This document shows, piece by piece, positions 57,755 to 64,000 of a DNA stretch of 64,000 nt. Source of the stretch: Acidimicrobiaceae bacterium (GTDB lineage Bacteria; Actinomycetota; Acidimicrobiia; Acidimicrobiales; Ilumatobacteraceae). Position 1 is the first letter of the stretch; every line of letters starts with the position of its first letter. The notes beneath the pieces are model-generated. The model searched no databases. It was not told the origin of the DNA and saw only the letters and a program-made list of their open reading frames with translations. Where the stretch lies: the NCBI GenBank assembly GCA_020637235.1, contig JACJWG010000003.1:62001-126000 (forward strand). Reading direction: 5' to 3'. Position numbers and translations under genes: made by a program.

Positions 57755-58558
57755 TCAGCGCCGCGTGTACAGCGTCACATGTCGCTCGCTCACGTCGCCG
57801 TCATCCCCCGTTCCGGTGACATCGGAGGCGAGGAACGGTCGTCGATCGAAGTCGGACCAACGCCCGCCGAGCTCGAACCCGCAGGCGGCGGCCATGTCGT
57901 CGAGTTCGGCGGGCGTCGACCACCGGATCGACCACGGCCGCAGCTTCACCCCACCCGCCTCCGTGATCTCGATGAAGTGACCCTCGGCGATCTGCGCACC
58001 CACGTCGTGACGGCTCGCGCTGAGCACGACGGTGTCGACCGTCATCGACCGCAGGGCGAGCCGCTGCTCGCCGCCGGCGCCGGACGCGTCGGGCGGCACG
58101 AAGCACTCGACCACGAACGACCCGCCGGGCCGGAGCCGTTCGGCGAGGCGCTCGAACAGCGCACGCTGACGCTCGGCCGACGTGAGGTTGAAGAGGGTGT
58201 TGTACGCGGCGAACGCCACGTCGAACGGGCCGGGCGGCAGGTCGTCGACCATGTCACCCGCCACCACCTCGACGCGGTCGGCGGCGAATTCCCCGGCCGC
58301 CACGGCCGCGTCGATGCGTGCTCGCCACCGATCGAGCATGCGCGAGCTCGTGTCGACGCCGACGAAGCGTCCGACGCTCGCGACGATGGGCATCGCGAGC
58401 CGGCCGGTGCCGACACCGAGCTCGAGCACCACGCCGTCGCGCCCGGCGAGGCCGACCACGAACGAGGCCGTCGTCGCCGGATCGGAGATCTCGCCGTACC
58501 AGTCGTCGTAGACGTCGGCGAACGCCTCGCCATAGCTGTCGGATCGGAAGCCCCGCAT
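57755..58558 (-). CDS. SAM-dependent methyltransferase
   Basis: 267-residue class I methyltransferase. Motif I VLELGVGTGRLAMPI and the post-I region VGVDTSSRMLDRW bind SAM; VVAGDMVDDLP and FDVAFAAYNTLFNL follow. The N-terminus (YGEAFADVYDDWYGEI) is common in small-molecule methyltransferases. Substrate unknown. ATG 58558 has GATGAT 6 bases upstream. Divergent from the cysteine desulfurase gene. Confidence 0.85.
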   Translation of the reverse strand: MRGFRSDSYGEAFADVYDDWYGEISDPATTASFVVGLAGRDGVVLELGVGTGRLAMPIVASVGRFVGVDTSSRMLDRWRARIDAAVAAGEFAADRVEVVAGDMVDDLPPGPFDVAFAAYNTLFNLTSAERQRALFERLAERLRPGGSFVVECFVPPDASGAGGEQRLALRSMTVDTVVLSASRHDVGAQIAEGHFIEITEAGGVKLRPWSIRWSTPAELDDMAAACGFELGGRWSDFDRRPFLASDVTGTGDDGDVSERHVTLYTRR

Positions 58559-58564
58559 CCCCGC

Positions 58565-58570
58565 ATCATC
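58565..58570 (-). promoter_or_regulatory. -10 element of methyltransferase gene
   Basis: GATGAT on the minus strand ends 6 bases before ATG 58558. Confidence 0.4.
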
Positions 58571-58579
58571 GCCCGCCGC

Positions 58580-58585
58580 TAGCGT
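58580..58585 (+). promoter_or_regulatory. -10 element of cysteine desulfurase-mnmA
   Basis: TAGCGT ends 8 bases before ATG 58594. Confidence 0.55.
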
Positions 58586-58593
58586 TTTCGCAC

Positions 58594-59778
58594 ATGTCGT
58601 CCGGGACGCCGTCGCCGCCGCAGGGGTTCACGTATCTCGACCACGCTGCGTCCACCCCGATGCGGCCCGAGGCGATCGCCGCGATGCTGCCGTTCCTCGA
58701 CGCGGCCTACGCGAACCCCAGCGGCTCGCACCGCTTCGCCCGCCAGGCCCGCGCCGCGCTCGACGACGCTCGCGACGTCGTGGCGGACGTGCTCGGCTGC
58801 GAGCCGGGCGAGGTGGTGTTCACCAGCGGCGGCACCGAGAGCGACAACACGGCCGTGGCGGGCGTGCTCGCCGCGACGCCCGGGGTGGCGGTGTGCCCGG
58901 CGGCAGAGCACCATGCGGTGCTGCACGCCGTCGAGCACGCGGGCGGACCGGTCGTCCGGGTCGACGACGCCGGCCGCGTCGATCCCGAGCACCTCGCACA
59001 CGTGCTCGCCGCCACCGAGGCGGTCCGCGTGGTGTCGGTGATGGCGGTCAACAACGAGGTCGGCACCGTGAACGACGTGGGCGCGGCGGCAGCGCTGGCG
59101 CGGCAGGCCGTCCCCTCGGTGCTCGTGCACACCGATGCCGTGCAGGCGGTGTCGTGGCTCGATCTGCGCGAGATCACGCCCCACGTGGACCTGTTGTCGC
59201 TGTCGGCGCACAAGTTCGGGGGCCCGAAGGGTGTCGGCGTGCTGATGGCCCGAGCCACGGCTCGGTTCGCGCCGTTGCTGGTGGGTGGGGGACAAGAGCG
59301 CGAGCGGCGCAGTGGCACGCAGAACGTGGCGGGCATCGTGGCGATGGCCGAGGCACTTCGTCTGGCCGACGCGGAACGCGACACCGAGCGCGTGCGTCTG
59401 TCGGCGCTGCGCGACCACCTCGTCGACACCCTCGTCCACCGGCTCGCCGACGTCCGCGAGACCGTGCCGCGCGACGCGAAGGTGGCGGGCTCGGCGCACC
59501 TGTGCATCCGTGGCGTCGAGAACGAGGCGCTGCTGTTCCTGCTCGACGAGGCGGGCCTGTGCGCGAGCGCGGCATCGGCGTGTGCCGCAGGTGCGATGGA
59601 ACCCTCGCACGTCCTGGCCGCGATGGGAGTGGCGCGCACGTGGGCGCAGGGCGCGTTGCGACTGTCGCTCGGACGCACCACCACCGCAGCGGACGTCGAC
59701 CGCGCGATCGACGTGCTGGTGTCGACGATCGAACGTCTGCGGGCACACGCCCCGGCGGACGCGAGGTCGTCGTCGTGA
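58594..59778 (+). CDS. Cysteine desulfurase (NifS/IscS type)
   Basis: PLP enzyme that takes sulfur from cysteine as a persulfide. 394 residues. N-terminal YLDHAASTP, PLP lysine in SLSAHKFGGPKGVGVL and the mobile cysteine loop in LCASAASACAAG. The next gene, mnmA, overlaps by 4 bases, so its main task is probably sulfur for tRNA 2-thiouridine; supply to Fe-S assembly is also possible. ATG 58594 is chosen by the TAGCGT -10 box 8 bases upstream. Confidence 0.93.
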   Translation: MSSGTPSPPQGFTYLDHAASTPMRPEAIAAMLPFLDAAYANPSGSHRFARQARAALDDARDVVADVLGCEPGEVVFTSGGTESDNTAVAGVLAATPGVAVCPAAEHHAVLHAVEHAGGPVVRVDDAGRVDPEHLAHVLAATEAVRVVSVMAVNNEVGTVNDVGAAAALARQAVPSVLVHTDAVQAVSWLDLREITPHVDLLSLSAHKFGGPKGVGVLMARATARFAPLLVGGGQERERRSGTQNVAGIVAMAEALRLADAERDTERVRLSALRDHLVDTLVHRLADVRETVPRDAKVAGSAHLCIRGVENEALLFLLDEAGLCASAASACAAGAMEPSHVLAAMGVARTWAQGALRLSLGRTTTAADVDRAIDVLVSTIERLRAHAPADARSSS

Positions 59779-60821
59779 AGGTGCTGTGCGCCATGAGCGG
59801 CGGGGTCGACTCGTCGGTCGCGGCGGCCGAGCTGCTGGCGGCCGGCCACGAGGTGGTGGGCGTCACCATGCGGTTGTGGGGCGGCGCGAGCGACACCGGG
59901 TGCTGCAGCATCGCCGACGTCGACGACGCCCGTCGCGTGGCGCAGCAACTCGGCATCGACCACCTCGTGTTCAACTTCACCGACGACTTCGACCGCCACG
60001 TCGTCGGTCCGTACGTCGACGCACACCGTCACGGCATCACGCCCAACCCGTGCATCGAGTGCAACCGCCACCTGAAGTTCGCCCGGCTGTCCGAGCGTGC
60101 CGACCTGCTCGGGTTCGACGCCGTGGCGACCGGACACCACGCACGCATCGTCGAACACGACGGCCGTCGCCACGTCGCACGCGGTGCCGACGCCGCGAAG
60201 GACCAGAGCTACGTGGTGCACGTGCTCACACCGCGCGAGCTCACCCGGACCCTGTTCCCCGTCGGTCACCTCACCAAGGACGAGGTGCGCGCGCGAGCAC
60301 GCGCCGCCGGTCTGCGCACCGCCACGAAGCCCGACAGCCAGGACGTGTGTTTCATCACCCACACCGGTGGGCGCGAGCAGTTCCTCGGCGACCGCATCCC
60401 GTTCCACCGCGCCGACGTGGTCGACCGCGCCGGCCGCCCGCTCGGCAGCGTGGACGCGGTCGAGCTCGTCACCATCGGCCAGCGGCGAGGCATCGGACTG
60501 CCGGGCGGTGGCCCGAAGCGTTACGTGGTCGACGTCGACATCGCCGCGCAGCGCGTGGTGGTCGACGACGACGCTGCGCTGCACGTCGCCTCGACACGCG
60601 TGCGCGACACGGGGTGGGCGGCGGGAGAGGTGGCGGGCGACGTGCTGGTGCAGTGCAGCGCGCACGGTGCGAGCCGTCCGGCAGTGCTGGTCGGCGGCGA
60701 CGGCGATGGCACCGTGGAGGTGCATTGGCAGCACCCCGAGCGCCGGGTGGCCCCCGGGCAGAGCGTCGTGTTCTACGACCTCACCGACGAGCGGGTGCTG
60801 GGCGGTGGCATCGCGGCGTGA
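59775..60821 (+). CDS. mnmA: tRNA-specific 2-thiouridylase
   Basis: Puts sulfur on U34 of tRNA-Lys, -Glu and -Gln. 348 residues. ATP-binding PP-loop AMSGGVDSSVAA, first catalytic Cys in NPCIECNRHLKF, GHHARI and the second Cys in QDVCFIT. GTG 59775 overlaps the cysteine desulfurase stop (GTGA). The pair matches iscS-trmU synteny in mycobacteria. Confidence 0.96.
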   Translation: MKVLCAMSGGVDSSVAAAELLAAGHEVVGVTMRLWGGASDTGCCSIADVDDARRVAQQLGIDHLVFNFTDDFDRHVVGPYVDAHRHGITPNPCIECNRHLKFARLSERADLLGFDAVATGHHARIVEHDGRRHVARGADAAKDQSYVVHVLTPRELTRTLFPVGHLTKDEVRARARAAGLRTATKPDSQDVCFITHTGGREQFLGDRIPFHRADVVDRAGRPLGSVDAVELVTIGQRRGIGLPGGGPKRYVVDVDIAAQRVVVDDDAALHVASTRVRDTGWAAGEVAGDVLVQCSAHGASRPAVLVGGDGDGTVEVHWQHPERRVAPGQSVVFYDLTDERVLGGGIAA

Positions 60822-60833
60822 CCTCCGTGCCGC

Positions 60834-61715
60834 TCAGCCGACCGGGAGGTGGCGATCGCCGAGCGCGTGCAGCAGCTTGCCCGGTCGCGTCGGTGCGCAC
60901 AGGAATGCGTACACGTGCAACGCCGTGCCGTTCGGGCGATCGCGGGTGCCGGCGAGCACCACCGTGACGGCGTCGCGGACCGCCACCTCGACCGCGTGAC
61001 CGCCCGCCGGGCCGGTGAGGTCGGCGGCCTGTGTGTCGGCCAGGGCCAGGCGTGCCCGGGTGATCTCGCCCGCCCGGAACATCGCGGTCTCGGCGAGCAC
61101 GACGTGATCGTGCACGACCACGCCGGCCGGCACGAGCACGATCCACCGTCGCGCGAGCCGGTGGAAGCGGGGGAGGAGGAACCAGGTCGCGGCGACCGCC
61201 ACCGCCGTGACCGCCACGCCGAGCACCCACGACCGTGCCGCCAGCGCCAGCGGACCGACGAGGACCGCGGCGCACCACAGCACCCACGACACCACCGTCG
61301 GCAGGTAGAACGCAGCCGGCGGTCGCAGCAGGAACCGGCGCTCGTCGCCGTACGCGGACGCCTGCGCCATCTGCTGGCCGAACTCGGCGCTGCCCACCAC
61401 CGCTGCGGCGAGCGCCGTGGTGACCACGGCGAGCACGCTGCCGGTGGTGGCGCCTGCCGACACGAGCGTCGCGACGGCGGCGACCACTGCGCCCGGCACG
61501 ATCATGCGGGCCAGGGTGAGGCCGAGTGCTGACGGCACGGCGAGCAGGACGGCCACCACCGCCCAGATCGCCCACGCGGCCACGGTGGCGGTGAGCTGCA
61601 CGGCTCGCGACCGGTCGGCCACGGCGTCGCCGATGCCCCCGCCGCCGACGACGGCGACCAGCACCCAGGCCGCTCGGGCCATCCAGAGTGCGGGCGATTT
61701 GGCGGATCCGGGCAC
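60834..61715 (-). CDS. Membrane protein of unknown function
   Basis: 293 residues with five to six hydrophobic helices in the first ~185 residues (WVLVAVVGGGGIGDAV, LTATVAAWAIWAVVAVLLAV, IVPGAVVAAVATLVSAG, FYLPTVVSWVLWCAAVLVG, VLGVAVTAVAVAATWFLL). The C-terminal ~105 residues (RWIVLVPAGVVVHDHVVLAE) look like a PH-type beta domain. GTG 61715 is chosen because TACCCT ends 8 bases upstream; ATG 61682 is an alternative. Convergent with mnmA, 12 bases apart. Confidence 0.7.
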   Translation of the reverse strand: MPGSAKSPALWMARAAWVLVAVVGGGGIGDAVADRSRAVQLTATVAAWAIWAVVAVLLAVPSALGLTLARMIVPGAVVAAVATLVSAGATTGSVLAVVTTALAAAVVGSAEFGQQMAQASAYGDERRFLLRPPAAFYLPTVVSWVLWCAAVLVGPLALAARSWVLGVAVTAVAVAATWFLLPRFHRLARRWIVLVPAGVVVHDHVVLAETAMFRAGEITRARLALADTQAADLTGPAGGHAVEVAVRDAVTVVLAGTRDRPNGTALHVYAFLCAPTRPGKLLHALGDRHLPVG

Positions 61716-61723
61716 GAGTCGAC

Positions 61724-61729
61724 AGGGTA
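61724..61729 (-). promoter_or_regulatory. -10 element of membrane protein gene
   Basis: TACCCT on the minus strand ends 8 bases before GTG 61715. Confidence 0.55.
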
Positions 61730-61807
61730 TCCACCGGCCGCTGTTCACGGAGCGTTGACAGATCCGCCTCGCTCCGGACCCGAACGACGTGTCAGCATTT
61801 GTCCAGC

Positions 61808-61827
61808 ACGACGGCAAATCCCGTCGT
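61808..61827 (+). promoter_or_regulatory. Hairpin in leader of MetE-like gene
   Basis: ACGACGG-caaatc-CCGTCGT, a perfect 7-bp stem 92 bases before the MetE-like start. It could be part of a regulated leader. No known SAM or cobalamin riboswitch core is recognisable around it. Confidence 0.35.
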
Positions 61828-61919
61828 CCGACCCACCGGTCGCCGGCAGCGCACCGGACGAACGACCCGCGAACGACCGACGACCGACCAACGACGACGC
61901 ACCGGAAAGGAGGATCGAC

Positions 61920-63017
61920 ATGCCCACCTCTCGCATCTCCCACCGCATCGGCAACGGCGCGACCATCGGTGTCGGCAGCCTCCCGCACCGCGATCTCGAC
62001 GCCGGTATCCGGTTCGCGCTCGGCGCGACCACCGTGCCGACGATCCCCTCGCTGCCGCGACGTTCGACCGCCGAGGGTCTGATCGTCCAGGCGATGCTCG
62101 GCATCGAAGGCGTCACCGTCGGTCAGTACGGCGCGATCTCCGTCGACGTGCGCCGGGTCGATCCGTCGGCCGACGTCACCACCGACGTGCACCACGACGC
62201 GTTCGCCGGGTTCCGGCGGTTCCTCGAACTCGCCGCCGAACGCCAGGAACGTCGTGCCCGTCATGCCGCGGCGGCCGGCAGCTCCGGTGCTGCCGACGGC
62301 GAGAGCGGCGTGCCGGTCGAGCCGCCGATCGACGCGGTGAAGTGGCAGCTGGTCGGTCCCGTGTCGCTCGGCCTCGCCCTCCTGCGAGCGGGCGTGAGCG
62401 ACCGGGTGGCGTTCGAGGTCGCCGCCGCAGCGGTGCGGTCGCACGTCCAGTCGTTGCTCGACGCCGTCGACGCCGCGCTGCCGGGGTGCCAGCAGCTCGT
62501 GTTCATCGACGAGCCCGACATGCTCCACGTCACCGACGCCGACTTCCCGATCGCCCCCGACACCGCCATCGACCTCGTGTCGGGTGCGCTCGCGGCGATC
62601 GAACCCCGCGCCCTCAGCGGACTGCACGTGTGCGGCGAGCCGGACTGGTCGTCGCTCATCGCCACCGGACCGTCGATCCTGTCGGTGCCCGTCGGCCCCT
62701 CGATCGTCGGATCGGCCGGGTACCTCCAGCAGTTCCTCGCTCGCGGCGGCCTCGTCGCCTGGGGCGCTGTGCAGACCGATGGCCCGATCTCCGGGTCGGT
62801 CGAGCGGCCGTGGCGCCAGCTCAGCCAGCTGTGGTGTCGACTCGTCGAACGCGGCTGCGACCAGGTGATGCTGCGCACGCAGAGCCTCGTGAGCCCACAG
62901 TGCGGTCTCGGCACCCATTCGCCGTCGGTGGCCGACCGGGTGCATCGCATCACGGGCGAGGTGAGCCGCCGGGTGCACGACCAGGCCGTCGCCACCCGGT
63001 TCGTCCTCGGCGCCTGA
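61920..63017 (+). CDS. MetE-like (cobalamin-independent methionine synthase family) protein
   Basis: 365 residues, about half of true MetE; it matches only the C-terminal barrel type. IGVGSLPHRDLDAG at the start, VKWQLVGPVSLGLALL, FIDEPDM and LHVCGEPDW with candidate zinc His-Cys. It lies in the same place as the MetE-like gene next to ligA in M. tuberculosis (Rv3015c), whose role is unknown. ATG 61920 has AAAGGAGG 6 bases upstream, one of the strongest Shine-Dalgarno sites here. Confidence 0.83.
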   Translation: MPTSRISHRIGNGATIGVGSLPHRDLDAGIRFALGATTVPTIPSLPRRSTAEGLIVQAMLGIEGVTVGQYGAISVDVRRVDPSADVTTDVHHDAFAGFRRFLELAAERQERRARHAAAAGSSGAADGESGVPVEPPIDAVKWQLVGPVSLGLALLRAGVSDRVAFEVAAAAVRSHVQSLLDAVDAALPGCQQLVFIDEPDMLHVTDADFPIAPDTAIDLVSGALAAIEPRALSGLHVCGEPDWSSLIATGPSILSVPVGPSIVGSAGYLQQFLARGGLVAWGAVQTDGPISGSVERPWRQLSQLWCRLVERGCDQVMLRTQSLVSPQCGLGTHSPSVADRVHRITGEVSRRVHDQAVATRFVLGA

Positions 63018-63056
63018 TCTCGCGCGGGTCCCGGGGCCGGTGTCGGACCCGCTGCG

Positions 63057-63062
63057 TACACT
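63057..63062 (+). promoter_or_regulatory. -10 element of ligA
   Basis: TACACT ends 7 bases before GTG 63070. Confidence 0.6.
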
Positions 63063-63069
63063 CGCCCTC

Positions 63070-64000
63070 GTGACGTCTCCTGCCGACCCGGCGGCCCGGA
63101 TCGCCGAACTGAGCGGCCTCATCCGCCACCACGACGAGCGCTACTACGGTGCCGATGCGCCCGAGATCAGCGACGCCGAGTACGACGAGCTGATGCGCGA
63201 GCTGCGCAGCCTCGAGGCTGCCAACCCCGACCTCGCCGTGCCCGATTCGCCCACCCAACGGATCGGCGCGGCGCCGCTCGGTGCCACGTTCGCCCCGGTG
63301 GTGCACCGGGTGCCGATGACGAGCCTCGACAACGCGATGGACGCCGACGAGCTCACCGCGTGGGGCGAGCGGGTCGCGCGTGGCCTCGGTGGCGCGCCGG
63401 CGCACTACGTGTGCGAGCTGAAGATCGACGGGTTGGCGATGAGCCTGCGCTACGAGTCCGGCCGGTTCGTGCAGGCCGCCACCCGCGGTGACGGGCGCGT
63501 CGGTGAGGACGTCACCGCCAACGTCGCGACGATCGCCGGGTTGCCCCGCCGCCTGCCCGGCGGCGCGCCCGAGGTGCTCGAGGTGCGCGGCGAGGTGTAC
63601 ATGCCGCTCACGAGCTTCGACGCGCTCAACGAGCGCGCCGCCGAGGCCGGACAGCCGCGGTTCGCCAACCCGCGCAACGCCGCGGCCGGCAGCCTCCGCC
63701 AGAAGGACCCACGTGTCACCGCGTCGCGAGAGCTGAGCTTCTGGTGTTACCAGCTCGGCGAGGTGGTCGGGGGACCGGTGTTCACGAGCCACCACCAGAC
63801 CCTCGAGTTCCTCGCCGAGCTCGGCTTCCCGGTGAATCCCGAGATCCGCCTGGTGGCCGACCTCGCCGGTGTCGACGAGTTCTGCCGGCAGTGGCAGGAG
63901 CGCCGCCACGATCTCGCGTACGAGATCGACGGTGCCGTGTGCAAGATCGACGACCTGGCACAGCGCGAGGCGCTCGGCTTCACGTCGCGGGCGCCGCGCT
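63070..64000 (+). CDS. ligA: NAD-dependent DNA ligase, 5' part
   Basis: Seals nicks using NAD+. The gene runs off the right edge; 310 residues are visible. Domain Ia begins with IAELSGLIRHHDERYYG, which binds the NMN half of NAD+. The adenylation lysine is in CELKIDGLAMSLRYESG; RGDGRVGEDVTAN and RGEVYMP follow in the nucleotidyltransferase domain, and NPRNAAAGSLRQKDP after that. GTG 63070 is set by the -10 box 7 bases upstream. Confidence 0.96.
   Translation, partial: MTSPADPAARIAELSGLIRHHDERYYGADAPEISDAEYDELMRELRSLEAANPDLAVPDSPTQRIGAAPLGATFAPVVHRVPMTSLDNAMDADELTAWGERVARGLGGAPAHYVCELKIDGLAMSLRYESGRFVQAATRGDGRVGEDVTANVATIAGLPRRLPGGAPEVLEVRGEVYMPLTSFDALNERAAEAGQPRFANPRNAAAGSLRQKDPRVTASRELSFWCYQLGEVVGGPVFTSHHQTLEFLAELGFPVNPEIRLVADLAGVDEFCRQWQERRHDLAYEIDGAVCKIDDLAQREALGFTSRAPR

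Noticed and set aside
61730..61920. SAM or cobalamin riboswitch before the MetE-like gene
   Set aside because: No conserved core of a known SAM or B12 riboswitch could be recognised by eye; only a simple hairpin is present.

Overview
The window is high-GC bacterial DNA with many GTG starts and tightly packed, often overlapping genes. It contains no tRNA, rRNA, CRISPR array or insertion sequence that I can recognise. The gene order follows the actinobacterial core block lysA-hom-thrC-rho-rpmE-prfA-prmC-rpiB-glyA-wecA-atp operon-murA-glg genes, known for example from Mycobacterium. The two-b-subunit ATP synthase, the RLLDTR-type surface repeats and the set of unknown proteins suggest Acidimicrobiia (Ilumatobacter-like). 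That placement is an inference; no 16S gene is present.

Layout. 1-7.6 kb: 3' end of lysA, an orphan PemK/MazF-like gene, a sortase-type wall protein with pentapeptide repeats, hom, thrC, rho and rpmE, closed by a strong terminator. 7.8-12.7 kb: an accessory block with a DUF1800/DUF1501 pair (the latter Tat-exported and carrying three surface repeats) and a gene I do not recognise, ending in three tandem 52-bp palindromic units. 12.9-14.8 kb: prfA-prmC. 14.8-20.9 kb: a minus-strand metabolic block (TerB-like, DPP-IV-like peptidase, zinc alcohol dehydrogenase, nucleoside hydrolase, SCP-x-type thiolase). 21-32.4 kb: rpiB-glyA-wecA and the full F1Fo ATP synthase operon. 32.4-42.5 kb: SDR, a lipoprotein, a GGDEF/EAL protein with an apparent frameshift, glpX, two very small genes, an S9 peptidase, a duplicated-domain protein, a J-domain protein and a small hydrolase. 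42.5-49.2 kb: MFS transporter divergent from murA, a cupredoxin-like lipoprotein with a 45-residue membrane protein, Nfu-type scaffold, meaB, enoyl-CoA hydratase and a hydrolase. 49.3-57.7 kb: alpha-glucan metabolism (glgP, GT4 glycosyltransferase, glgB), azlCD, SRPBCC and galT. 57.8-64 kb: methyltransferase, cysteine desulfurase-mnmA (tRNA 2-thiouridylation), a membrane protein, a MetE-like protein and the 5' end of ligA.

Regulatory pattern. More than twenty genes have a TANNNT-like -10 hexamer ending 6-9 bases before the start codon and no Shine-Dalgarno sequence. This predicts leaderless mRNAs and was used to choose starts. Other genes (rpmE, DUF1800, the lipoprotein at 34 kb, the MetE-like gene, many atp genes) have clear Shine-Dalgarno sites.

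Most unusual items: an ATP synthase gamma subunit with a ~110-residue C-terminal tail containing a helix-hairpin-helix-like domain; the triple palindromic repeat before prfA; the frameshifted Pro-rich tail of the GGDEF/EAL gene; a 27-codon ORF with a perfect Shine-Dalgarno upstream of glpX; and the absence of thrB and of a Sua5/TsaC gene from their usual places.
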